64,000 nucleotides of DNA from Cryobacterium sinapicolor. Lineage in GTDB: Bacteria > Actinomycetota > Actinomycetes > Actinomycetales > Microbacteriaceae. Of this stretch, positions 34,089-42,159 are shown piece after piece. The first letter of the stretch is position 1; each line of letters starts with the position of its first letter. Made by a program: the position numbers and the translations under genes. The notes beneath the pieces were generated by a model. The model did not search any database, was not told where the DNA came from, and saw only the letters and a list, made by a program, of their open reading frames with translations. The stretch is from NCBI RefSeq assembly GCF_004403465.1, contig NZ_SOGQ01000009.1, positions 117,656 through 181,655 on the forward strand. The letters are read 5' to 3'.

Positions 34089-35639
34089 TCAGGCGGCGCG
34101 GTCGGCGACCGGAGGGCCCGCTGCTGAAGCAGTCGCGGCGCCCGCGGTCGTCACGGACGCCTCCACGGCGGCCTCCCCGACGGCGGCCGCCGTGATCCGG
34201 TTGGCCATGCCGTTGAAGATGACGCCGTGGAAGGGCAAGATCGCGAACCAGTACAGCCGACCGCCCAGGCCCCGCGGGAAGAAGACGGCCCGCTGACGGT
34301 AGACCGAACCGCCGCCCTCCGCCGGATCCGCCGTCATCTCGAGCCAGGCCCGGCCGGGAACGCGCATTTCGGCGCGGAGGCGCAGGAAGCGGCCGGTGTC
34401 GATGCGCTCGACCCGCCAGAAGTCCAGCACGTCGCCCGTGTGCAGGTGGTCGGGGTTGCGCCGGCCACGGCGCAGCCCGACCCCGCCGACCAGCTTGTCC
34501 ATCCAGCCGCGGATGGCCCACGCCAGCGGGAACGAATACCAGCCGTTGTCGCCGCCGATGCTCTCGATCACGCGCCACAGGTCATCCGGCTTCGCGGCGG
34601 TGTGCTTCTCCTTGAGGTCGGTATAGACGAGGTGCCCGGCCCATTCGGGGTCGCTGGGCAGCGGGTTGCTCGACGCGCCCGCGATCGACGCGTTCCGCCA
34701 GCTGGTCTCGACGTCGCCGTCGCGCATGCGGCCGAGTGCCAGGCGCACGGCGGTGCGGTAGCCGGTGAGACCCTCTTTCGGCTGGGGAATGTACCCGTCG
34801 ATGTCGCGCTCGTGCACCACGCAGTCGTTCTGCAGGCTGGCGATGATCGGCACGGCCAGACTGCGCGGGATGGGCGTGACCAGGTTGACCCACTGCGACG
34901 CGAGCCAGGGCGTGAACACGGGCAGGGACGCGATCGGTCGCTGGCGGAGGCCCGCTTCGAGGGCGTACCCGTTCATCATCTGGCCGTAGCGCAGCACGTC
35001 GGGACCGCCGATGTCGAAGGTGCGGTTGATGTCGGCGGGAAGCTCCGCCGAGGAGACGAGGTAGTAGAGCACGTCGCGCACGGCGATCGGCTGGATCTTG
35101 TTGCGCACCCATTGCGGCGCCGGCATATACGGCAGCACGTCGGTCAGGTGCCGGATCATCTCGAATGAGGTGGAGCCGGAGCCGATGACAACCCCGGCCT
35201 GCAGGGCGGCCGTCGGCACGCCGGACGCCAGCAGGATGCGGCCGACCTCGGCCCGGGAGCGCAGGTGCTGGGACAGCTTCTCGGTGGCGGGGTGCAGCCC
35301 GCCCAGGTAGACGATGCGGGAGACCCCGGCCTCGGCGGCCGCCGTGGCCACGTTCTTCGCCGCGAGGCGTTCCGTGCTCTCGAAGTCGCCGCGAGTACCC
35401 ATCGAGTGCACCAGGTAGTAGAGCACGTCGACCCCGGCGACGGCCGCCCGAACGCTGGCCAGATCCCCGAGATCACCCTCGGCGACCTCCACCTGATCGA
35501 CCCACGGGACATCCTTCAGCTTCTGAGGCGTACGCACGAGTACGCGCACGTCGTAGCCGGCTTCCAGTAGCAGGGGAACGAGCCGGCCACCGATATACCC
35601 GGTGGCGCCGGTCACAAGCACACGTCGTTGCGTCGTCAT
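34089..35639 (-). CDS. NAD(P)-binding SDR fused to DUF2867
   Basis: A 516-aa protein. Residues about 1-300 are an atypical/extended SDR (RVLVTGATGYIGGRLVPLLL, VEVAEGDLGDLASVRAAVAG, VDVLYYLVHSMG, RIVYLGGLHP) lacking a clear catalytic YxxxK, as in NAD(P)H-sensing NmrA-like proteins. Residues about 335-490 are DUF2867 (WYSFPLAWAIRGWMDKLVGG, LDFWRVERIDTGRFLRLRAE, WFAILPFHGVIFNGMANRI), a START-like hydrophobic-ligand domain. The fusion is common in bacteria and of unknown substrate. TAGGCT ends six bases before ATG 35639. Confidence 0.85.
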   Translation of the reverse strand: MTTQRRVLVTGATGYIGGRLVPLLLEAGYDVRVLVRTPQKLKDVPWVDQVEVAEGDLGDLASVRAAVAGVDVLYYLVHSMGTRGDFESTERLAAKNVATAAAEAGVSRIVYLGGLHPATEKLSQHLRSRAEVGRILLASGVPTAALQAGVVIGSGSTSFEMIRHLTDVLPYMPAPQWVRNKIQPIAVRDVLYYLVSSAELPADINRTFDIGGPDVLRYGQMMNGYALEAGLRQRPIASLPVFTPWLASQWVNLVTPIPRSLAVPIIASLQNDCVVHERDIDGYIPQPKEGLTGYRTAVRLALGRMRDGDVETSWRNASIAGASSNPLPSDPEWAGHLVYTDLKEKHTAAKPDDLWRVIESIGGDNGWYSFPLAWAIRGWMDKLVGGVGLRRGRRNPDHLHTGDVLDFWRVERIDTGRFLRLRAEMRVPGRAWLEMTADPAEGGGSVYRQRAVFFPRGLGGRLYWFAILPFHGVIFNGMANRITAAAVGEAAVEASVTTAGAATASAAGPPVADRAA

Positions 35640-35713
35640 AGCGAAAGCCTAGGGGTGGATGCTGGACTGACGCCGAGGATCAGGCAAACGGCCGCACGCG
35701 ACGACGCCGCCCC

Positions 35714-35778
35714 GGCTGGGGACCTGGGCTGTGGACCGGGGCTGGGGACCGGGCCTGGGGACCGGGGCTGTGGATGAC
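35714..35778. repeat. 13-bp tandem repeat, five copies
   Basis: Five head-to-tail variants of GGCTGGGGACCGG lie at 35714-35726, 35727-35739, 35740-35752, 35753-35765 and 35766-35778 (the last degenerate), in the gap between the SDR-DUF2867 start and the cyclodehydratase-like start. Confidence 0.88.
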
Positions 35779-35815
35779 TTGCGCGGGCCCGCGCCGGGTG
35801 CGACATCATCGCCGG

Positions 35816-36679
35816 ATGACACTTCGACTTGACCCTCGGTATCCGGTCGTCTGGCGCTCGCCCGACATCATCCAGGTCGGCGTCGACCGACCGCTCGCCG
35901 TGATCACCGCGCGAAGCCCGGGGCTCGAGCGGGTGCTCGCGGCCCTGTCCGTGGGGGTGCCCCGCTCGGGCGCGCTGATGATCGGGCGGGAGGGCGGGGC
36001 CTCCGACGAGGCCGTCCTGGCACTGCTCCGCGCCCTGCGGCCGGCCCTGCTGGTCACCGCGGAGACCGTTCCCGGACCCGCCCGGTTGCCCGAACCGGTG
36101 GTGGCGGCGCCGCCGCCCGGGATCTGTGTCGACGGGAACGGGCTCACGGCGGACCTGATCCGCGCCCTGATCGGCACCCTGGGTCTGACCCTGGCCGCGG
36201 CCGGGCACCCCGGCACCGGGCTGGCCGTGGTCGTGGGGCACTACGCGCTGGAACCGGAGCGGCATGGGCGCTGGCTGCGCCGGGACATCCCGCACCTGCC
36301 CGTGGTGTTCAGCGACAGCGAGGTTCGGATCGGACCGCTGGTCGAGCCGGGGGTCGGCCCCTGCCTGTACTGCCTGGAACTGGCGCACCTCGAATCCGAC
36401 CCGTCGTGGGCGGCCGTCGCCTGCCAGCTGCTGAGCCGCCGGGCGCCCACGGAGACCCCGCGGGCCGGCATCGACGTGGCCGCCCTCGTCGCCGGGATCA
36501 GCCACGACCGGCTCGTCCTCGGGCGATCCACCCTGACGGAGACCGCGCTCGTCCTCGACACGGCGTCCGGCGCGCTGAAACGGCGCGGCTACCGGCCGCA
36601 TGAGCGGTGCGGCTGCCGCATCGTACCTGGGAACGTGACCGCGCTGCGCGAGGCCGGGCGCCCCTCCGACCCGGTGTGA
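35816..36679 (+). CDS. Orphan cyclodehydratase-like (TOMM leader-binding) protein
   Basis: A 287-aa protein resembling the E1-like, leader-peptide-binding half of azoline cyclodehydratases. It starts LDPRYPVVWRSPDIIQVGVD and carries a structural zinc site, VGPCLYCLELAHLESDPSW with a second Cys pair in RPHERCGCRIVP. In RiPP clusters such proteins deliver a precursor peptide to a YcaO enzyme. Neither a YcaO gene nor a precursor is visible within the window, so this is an orphan of a type scattered in actinobacteria. The ThiF-like ATP-binding motif is not evident. ATG 35816 has CATCAT six bases upstream. Confidence 0.75.
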   Translation: MTLRLDPRYPVVWRSPDIIQVGVDRPLAVITARSPGLERVLAALSVGVPRSGALMIGREGGASDEAVLALLRALRPALLVTAETVPGPARLPEPVVAAPPPGICVDGNGLTADLIRALIGTLGLTLAAAGHPGTGLAVVVGHYALEPERHGRWLRRDIPHLPVVFSDSEVRIGPLVEPGVGPCLYCLELAHLESDPSWAAVACQLLSRRAPTETPRAGIDVAALVAGISHDRLVLGRSTLTETALVLDTASGALKRRGYRPHERCGCRIVPGNVTALREAGRPSDPV

Positions 36680-36713
36680 CCGTGGTCCGCGCCGCTCAGG
36701 CTCAGGCTCGTGG

Positions 36714-37397
36714 TCAGGCGAGCCGGATCTCGTGGTCAGCCTGCCCGCGCGTGCGCTCGATCAGCCGCGCATTGGCCTCATCGGGACCGAGCGCCCAGGC
36801 TCGGGCTTGCGCCGCGGTCTTGCCGAAGCGCTCGTGCCGGGCCACCAGCCGGCCGAGACGGATGCCCCGCTCCAGCCCCACGAACAGGGTCAGGTCGAGC
36901 AGCGGCCGGGCCGCGGCCCAGCCACCCTCGTCATGCAGCAGGTAGTTGCCCTCCACCACCACGAGGCTCCGTTCCCGGCCGATCGCCACGGCACCAGGGG
37001 TCGGTTCCTCCACCTCCCGGTCGAAACCGGGCGCCACCACGGTGCCCCGGGCCGACCGGAGCAGCCGCAGCAGCGCCAGGAACCCGTCGACGTCGAACGT
37101 GTCGGGCGCTCCCATCCGGTCGCGACGGCCGAGTTCGACCAGGCGGGCCTGCGGCAGGTGGTAGCCGTCCATCGAGACCAGCTGCGCGCGCGGCAGTGCG
37201 ACGGCGGCGGCGCCGGCAGGACGGGCACCGGCGTTCAGCCGGGCGACGAGCGCCTCCCCCACGGTCGACTTTCCCGACCCCGGGGCGCCGGCCAAGCCGA
37301 CGAGGGTGCGCGGGCCGGCATCCGTCGCCCGCCCGCGTCGGGTTTCGGCAGCCCGGACGGCCAGAGCGACCTCGTCGAGGGTGCGGAGCAGTGCCAT
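36714..37397 (-). CDS. Nucleoside/pantothenate-kinase-like P-loop kinase
   Basis: A 227-aa P-loop kinase. Walker A is VGLAGAPGSGKSTVGEALVA, followed by QLVSMDGYHLP (the DGYH motif of the uridine/pantothenate/fructose kinase group), VAPGFDREVEEPTPG and VVVEGNYLLHDEGGW. The C-terminal lid has RHERFGKTAAQARAWALGPD. Its substrate may be a nucleoside, pantothenate or a sugar such as fructose; sequence alone does not decide. It ends nine bases before the second SGNH gene begins on the same strand in transcriptional order, and the two are probably co-transcribed. Confidence 0.82.
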   Translation of the reverse strand: MALLRTLDEVALAVRAAETRRGRATDAGPRTLVGLAGAPGSGKSTVGEALVARLNAGARPAGAAAVALPRAQLVSMDGYHLPQARLVELGRRDRMGAPDTFDVDGFLALLRLLRSARGTVVAPGFDREVEEPTPGAVAIGRERSLVVVEGNYLLHDEGGWAAARPLLDLTLFVGLERGIRLGRLVARHERFGKTAAQARAWALGPDEANARLIERTRGQADHEIRLA

Positions 37398-37406
37398 CGG
37401 AGGCGC

Positions 37407-38147
37407 TCAGCCGGCCGGGCGGTCGAGTCGGAGGCCCGGCGCGGAGTCGAAGACGAATTCGGCCCAGAGGCGGTAACCGAGGGCGCTCGGGTGGAACTCG
37501 TCGCTGGCGAAGAAGCCGTCGACGTAGGGCGGCGGGGTGGGGATCGCGACGACCCCGTCGAGACCCTCGACGGCCAGGCGGGCGCCGGTGTCGAGGCTTG
37601 CGGCGTGCCGGGCGAGGGTGGCGCGGAGGGGTTCGGGCAGCAGCGCGAACCGGTCGAAACGCGGCATCAGCGACACGAGCACGGCCGCCTGCGGCGCCGC
37701 GGCCCGGAGGGCGAGCACGATCCGGCGCACGTCGTTCGTGAAGGCGTTCCGAGAGCGCAGCCCCAGGGCGTCGTTCGCGCCGATGGTCAGCAGGGCCAGG
37801 TCGAAGGGCACGGCGGCGGCATCCGTCAGGAAGCGCGCGCGCACGTCTCGGGCCGTGGCGCCGTTCTCGCCGATCGCCCGCCAGGTGCTGCCCCGGCCCC
37901 AACGTTCGGACACCTCGTGGGCGATCCAGCCCGGCAGTGCCTCGGCCTGGGTCTCGGCGCCCACACCGGCCGCGGTCGAGTCGCCAAGCACGAGGATGCG
38001 CAGCGGGTCGGGGCCGGGCCGGGACCCGGTCCACGGGAGGGCGGCGTCGGGCAGCCGGGGCGTTTCGCGGCGCAGCCGGCGCGCCTGCGTCACCAGCAGC
38101 GGCGCGTAGGGAACCGCGGCCAGGCGCGTGAACGGGAAAGTGGGCAC
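37407..38147 (-). CDS. SGNH/GDSL hydrolase
   Basis: A 246-aa SGNH hydrolase with an intact triad: block I LRILVLGDSTAAGVGAETQA (Ser), block II IGENGATARDV, block III ALLTIGANDALGLRS and block V ASDEFHPSALGYRLWA (Asp-His). It is an esterase or lipase of unknown substrate, in contrast to the serine-less SGNH protein at 33452. The N-terminal 45 residues include a basic, partly hydrophobic leader (LAAVPYAPLLVTQARRLRRE) that may contact the membrane. TAGCCT ends six bases before GTG 38147, marking a leaderless start. Confidence 0.87.
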   Translation of the reverse strand: MPTFPFTRLAAVPYAPLLVTQARRLRRETPRLPDAALPWTGSRPGPDPLRILVLGDSTAAGVGAETQAEALPGWIAHEVSERWGRGSTWRAIGENGATARDVRARFLTDAAAVPFDLALLTIGANDALGLRSRNAFTNDVRRIVLALRAAAPQAAVLVSLMPRFDRFALLPEPLRATLARHAASLDTGARLAVEGLDGVVAIPTPPPYVDGFFASDEFHPSALGYRLWAEFVFDSAPGLRLDRPAG

Positions 38148-38173
38148 GCCCCGAGGCTACCCCGCGCCTTGGG

Positions 38174-39889
38174 TCAGGCGCGGCGGGCGCCGGGCGCACG
38201 CACGCCGCGGGCGCCGATCTCGGCCAGGAACCGGGAGCGCTCCCGGGGGCTGCGCTGCTGATGGCCCGCGGCCGACCAGCTGAGGGACAGTCGTTTACGG
38301 GCGCGGGTGATGCCCACATAGAGCAGCCGGCGTTCCTCGTCGATCTGCTCGAAGGTTCCCGCGTAGCTGATCGGCACCAGCCCCTCGGATAGCCCGATCA
38401 GGAAGACGGCGTCCCATTCGAGTCCCTTCGCGGAGTGCAGCGTCGCCAGGGTGACCGCGGACACCGTCGGCTCGTGCTGGCCGGCCTGGCGCTCCATCAG
38501 CTCGTCGGTGAACTGGCGGAACGTGGTCTCCGGGGCCGCCTGGTCGACCAGACCCATGATCGCGTTCAGCGACTCCCACCGGTCGCGCACCGCGCCCTGG
38601 GCCTCCGGCGCGCTCTGGCTCCAGCCGAGGGAGCGCAGCACATCGCTGACCGACTTGAACAGGGGTTCGCCGATGATCGACACGGATGCCGCGCGCAGCT
38701 GCATCACCGCCTGCTTGACCTCGGCCAGGTCGAAGAACCGCTTCGACCCCCGGATCTGGTAGCTGACCCCCACATCCCCGAGGGCGGTTTCGAGCATGGC
38801 GGCCTGCACGTTCACCCGGAACAGCACGGCGATGTCCTCCGGGCGGGTGCCGGCCTCGATCAGCTCGACGATGTGCTGGGCGACGCCGCGGGCCTCCGCC
38901 ATGTCGCTCGGGTACTCGCGCACCCCCGGTTCGTCCCCGGTCTCGCTGGCATGGGCGCGCAGGGTGAGGGCGCCGGCGCGCCCGCGCATGAGCTGGTTGG
39001 CGGTGGCGACGATCGAACCCGTCGACCGGTAGTTCTGCTCGAGGCGCACGACGGTGGCATCCTCCCAGCGCTTGGGGAAGTCGAGCAGGTAGTCGCTGCG
39101 GGCGCCCGCGAAGGAGTAGATGGTCTGGCTGGCGTCGCCGACGACGCAGAGATCGCGCCGCTCCCCCAGCCAGAGCGAGAGCAGGTCATGCTGCAGCGGG
39201 GAGACGTCCTGGTACTCATCCACCACGAAGAAGCGGTATTGCTCGCGCACCTGCAGGGCGACGGATGGCTCGGCCTCGATCATCCCGGCCATCGCCAGCA
39301 GCACATCCTCGAAGTCGATCTGCTTGCGGTCGTCTTTAAGACGCTCGTAGCTCTCCATCATGGCCAGCACCTGGTCCACGTCGAGCCGGCCGGGCAGGCT
39401 GCGCCGGGCGATGCCGGCCCCGTAGGCCTCGATGCCGATTCCGGAGGTCTTGCGCCATTCGATCTCGGCGGCCAGGTCGCGGAGGGTGGCCGTGTCCAGC
39501 TTGAGTTTGAGGGTCTCGGCGGCGTGCCCGAGCAGGCGGCCCTTGCCGTCTAGGATGCGGGGCGCCTGGCCGCCGACGACGTGCGGCCAGAAGTAGTTCA
39601 GCTGGGACAGGGCCGCCGAGTGGAACGTGCGGGCGGCGACGCCGCCGGCGCCGAGCTGCCGCAGCCGGCCGCGCAGCTCCGCGGCGGCGCGTGCCGTGAA
39701 GGTGAGGGCCATCACCCGGGTCGGCGAGTAGGCCCCGGTCATCACGCCGTAGGCGATGCGGTGGGTGATGGCCCGGGTCTTACCGGTCCCGGCGCCGGCG
39801 AGCATGCACACCGGACCCACGAGCGCTTCGGCCGCCACCCGCTGCTGGTCGTCGAGGCCGGCCAGCAGGGACCCGGCGGTCAGCGCCAT
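38174..39889 (-). CDS. UvrD2-like superfamily I DNA helicase
   Basis: A 571-aa 3'-5' helicase of the UvrD/PcrA family. Motifs are CMLAGAGTGKTRAITHRIA (I), ALTFTARAAAELRGRL (Ia), FFVVDEYQDVSPLQHDLLS (II), VVGDASQTIYSFAGA (III), RLEQNYRSTGSIV (IV), TLHSAKGLEWDAVFLIGL (V) and RRLLYVGITRARKRLSL (VI). It lies next to NudC and AdnAB as uvrD2 does in mycobacteria. The C-terminal HRDC domain of mycobacterial UvrD2 is absent; the protein ends about 40 residues after motif VI. It should act in DNA repair or replication restart. It overlaps nudC by ten bases and is probably co-transcribed. Confidence 0.88.
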   Translation of the reverse strand: MALTAGSLLAGLDDQQRVAAEALVGPVCMLAGAGTGKTRAITHRIAYGVMTGAYSPTRVMALTFTARAAAELRGRLRQLGAGGVAARTFHSAALSQLNYFWPHVVGGQAPRILDGKGRLLGHAAETLKLKLDTATLRDLAAEIEWRKTSGIGIEAYGAGIARRSLPGRLDVDQVLAMMESYERLKDDRKQIDFEDVLLAMAGMIEAEPSVALQVREQYRFFVVDEYQDVSPLQHDLLSLWLGERRDLCVVGDASQTIYSFAGARSDYLLDFPKRWEDATVVRLEQNYRSTGSIVATANQLMRGRAGALTLRAHASETGDEPGVREYPSDMAEARGVAQHIVELIEAGTRPEDIAVLFRVNVQAAMLETALGDVGVSYQIRGSKRFFDLAEVKQAVMQLRAASVSIIGEPLFKSVSDVLRSLGWSQSAPEAQGAVRDRWESLNAIMGLVDQAAPETTFRQFTDELMERQAGQHEPTVSAVTLATLHSAKGLEWDAVFLIGLSEGLVPISYAGTFEQIDEERRLLYVGITRARKRLSLSWSAAGHQQRSPRERSRFLAEIGARGVRAPGARRA

Positions 39890-40848
39890 CCGTGCGCCTC
39901 GTCGGGACCGAAGTCGAGGGGTTCACCGAGCCAGTGCTCGATGATCGCCCGGGCGATCGAGGAGCGGCCGGGGAGGATGATGGCGTCTCCGGAGGCCCGC
40001 AGCTCGTCCCGGCTGAACCAGCGCAGGTCGAGGATCTCCTCCCCGTCGGGGAGCAGTGCCGCCGGAGCCTGCCCGTCGGCGAGCCGGGCCGTGAAGCCGA
40101 ACATGATCGAGGCCGGGAACGGCCAGGGCTGGGAGCCGAGGTAGACCGGGTCGGTCACGCGGAGGCCGGACTCCTCGAACATCTCCCGGATGACGGCCGC
40201 CTCGAGCGATTCGCCCGGTTCGACGAAGCCGGCCAGGAGCGAGTAGCGGTTGCCCTCCCAGAGGGCGTTCGAGCCGAGCAGGATGCGGTCGTCGGCATCG
40301 GTGATCAGCACGATCACGGCCGGGTCGGTGCGCGGAAACACCTGGCCGCCGCAGTCGGGGCAGCGTCTGGTCCAGCCGGCGTTCTCGACCAGGGTCGCCG
40401 TGCCGCAGCGCGGGCAGTGGGCGTGCGAGGCGTGCCAGTTCACGACGCCGACCGTCTCGGTGAACAGTCCCGCGTCGCGGTCGGACAGGGTGGTCGCCAC
40501 CTGGCGGAGCGGAGCCCAGAGGGACTCGTCGGGTTCGAGCGCCATCGCCTCCTGATCGGTCAGCACGGCCGCGACCAGCGGGGTGCCCACGGGCTCGGCC
40601 ACCTGCTCGGCGAGGGAACGGCCGAGGTAGAGCCGGAACTCGCCGGCGGGGACCCGGTCGGGCGCCAGCAGGCGCAGTCGGACAGGGCCCGTGGCTGCCA
40701 TCAGAGCGGAGCCTCGCCGGAGTGCGAGCACGCGCGTTCCGGCATCCGCCTGCAGCGTGTCGAGCAGGCCAGGGGTGGAGCGCGCCTCACCGTCGCGGTC
40801 GGTCGCGTGTCGGGAAAGCGGCAGCCGGGATGTGAACGCAAACGACAT
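39880..40848 (-). CDS. nudC: NAD(+)/NADH diphosphatase
   Basis: A 322-aa Nudix enzyme that splits NADH or NAD(+) into nicotinamide mononucleotide and AMP and can remove NAD caps from RNA (family knowledge). It has an N-terminal NUDIX-like domain, a zinc ribbon (HAHCPRCGTATLVENA and RRCPDCGGQVFP), a complete Nudix box (GFVEPGESLEAAVIREM followed by FEESGL) and the specific SQPWPFP motif that marks NudC. ATG 40848 has GAGGAGCACC upstream. Gene order nudC-uvrD2 on the same strand, next to adnAB, is shared with mycobacteria. Confidence 0.93.
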   Translation of the reverse strand: MSFAFTSRLPLSRHATDRDGEARSTPGLLDTLQADAGTRVLALRRGSALMAATGPVRLRLLAPDRVPAGEFRLYLGRSLAEQVAEPVGTPLVAAVLTDQEAMALEPDESLWAPLRQVATTLSDRDAGLFTETVGVVNWHASHAHCPRCGTATLVENAGWTRRCPDCGGQVFPRTDPAVIVLITDADDRILLGSNALWEGNRYSLLAGFVEPGESLEAAVIREMFEESGLRVTDPVYLGSQPWPFPASIMFGFTARLADGQAPAALLPDGEEILDLRWFSRDELRASGDAIILPGRSSIARAIIEHWLGEPLDFGPDEAHGWR

Positions 40849-40938
40849 GGTGCTCCTCGGTCTCGGACAGACTGCCGAAGTTGTGTCGAGGCGTGGCGAA
40901 CAACCGCGCCGAGGGGAAGTCGACCTAACCTAGAAGGT

Positions 40939-42159
40939 ATGGTCAGATCCCCTCTCACTCTAGCCGCGCTGGCCACTGCCGCCGTTCCCGATCTCGACGT
41001 CGTCCAGGTACGCCTGCACGGCTCCGTCGCGCGTTCCCATGGAGCCAACGGCGCGTTCGATTCCGCGCTGCTGATCGACCGCGACGACCGTGCCCTCATC
41101 ATCCGGGTTCCCGCCTCGCAGGCCGCCGAGACCGAGCAGTCCGCCGACCTGGTGGCGCTGCGGGCGCTCACTGTCGGCAACCGCAGCCGCCTCCCCTTCG
41201 ACGTGCCGCAGTTCGTGGGCCAGGCGCCGCTCAGCGGCACCCGGGCCGTCGTCTACGAGTTCCTGGAGGGCGATTCGTTCGGCGCGGATGCCCTCACCGG
41301 CCACGCGGGCGTGTCCGGTTCGATCGGGCGGGCCATCGCCGCGGTGCACTCCCTGCCGACCGCCTTCGTCGGCACCGCCGGACTGCCGCAGCAGAGCGCC
41401 CAGGAATGCCGCACCGGCACCATCGCCCTGATCGACCGGGCGGCCGCCACGGGCTACCTGCCCGCCGCGATCCTGCGCCGCTGGGAACAGGCCACCGACG
41501 ACGACGGGCTCTGGCAGTTCGCGCCCTGCGTGGTGCACGGGTCGCTGTCGGCCGACTCCTTCCTGATCGCCGACGACTCCGTCTCCGGGGTTCTCGGCTG
41601 GTCCGCCCTGAGCGTGGGTGACCCGGCCCGCGACCTGCACTGGCTGCTCGCCTCCCGCGGGGCGGCCGGCGAAACCGCCGTCGCGTCGTATGCGTCGGCC
41701 CGCCAGGGCAACGACCCGAGGATCACGCAGCGGGCGATGCTCTATGCGGAGCTGGAACTGGCCCGCTGGCTGCTGCACGGCACGGACACCCGCAACCAGG
41801 GCATCGTCGACGACGCCGTGGCCATGCTCGACGGACTGGTGGACAACGTGCACCAGTCCACGTCGCATCCATTGTCACCGCCCACCGGCCCTGTCCTCGA
41901 CGTCGCCGGGGTGGAGAGCATGCTCAAGTCCACGCCGCGCGGCATCCCCCGCCGCGACCTGGGCGGGGCCATGCACACCGACGCCTACAACCTCTCGGAG
42001 TTCGGCAGCGACTTCGAGGACGACGACGCGACCGGCTCGGGCTCGTCCTCGTCATCGTCATCGCCCGACGATGCCGCCACCGGTGCGATCGAGATCGTGG
42101 GTGACTCCGCCGTCAGCCGAACGGATGACCAGGCCCGCACCAGGTCCTCCTCGGAGTAG
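40939..42159 (+). CDS. Degenerate aminoglycoside/macrolide phosphotransferase-like protein
   Basis: A 406-aa protein with an APH-like kinase fold (residues about 20-310). The ATP-lobe text FDSALLIDRDDRALIIRVPA and AVVYEFLEGDSF is recognisable. The Brenner loop reads VHGSLSADSFL instead of HGDLHxGN, and the metal loop reads VLGWSALSVGDPARDL instead of IDWxxxxxGDP, so both catalytic aspartates are missing. It is most likely a pseudokinase or nucleotide-binding protein. The tail is Asp/Ser-rich (FEDDDATGSGSSSSSSS) and overlaps the 3' end of adnB by 175 bases in antiparallel. TAACCT lies seven bases before ATG 40939. It should not be read as a resistance gene. Confidence 0.8.
   Translation: MVRSPLTLAALATAAVPDLDVVQVRLHGSVARSHGANGAFDSALLIDRDDRALIIRVPASQAAETEQSADLVALRALTVGNRSRLPFDVPQFVGQAPLSGTRAVVYEFLEGDSFGADALTGHAGVSGSIGRAIAAVHSLPTAFVGTAGLPQQSAQECRTGTIALIDRAAATGYLPAAILRRWEQATDDDGLWQFAPCVVHGSLSADSFLIADDSVSGVLGWSALSVGDPARDLHWLLASRGAAGETAVASYASARQGNDPRITQRAMLYAELELARWLLHGTDTRNQGIVDDAVAMLDGLVDNVHQSTSHPLSPPTGPVLDVAGVESMLKSTPRGIPRRDLGGAMHTDAYNLSEFGSDFEDDDATGSGSSSSSSSPDDAATGAIEIVGDSAVSRTDDQARTRSSSE

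Noticed and set aside
40939..42159. Functional macrolide or aminoglycoside resistance kinase
   Set aside because: Both catalytic aspartates are replaced (HGSLS, LGW).
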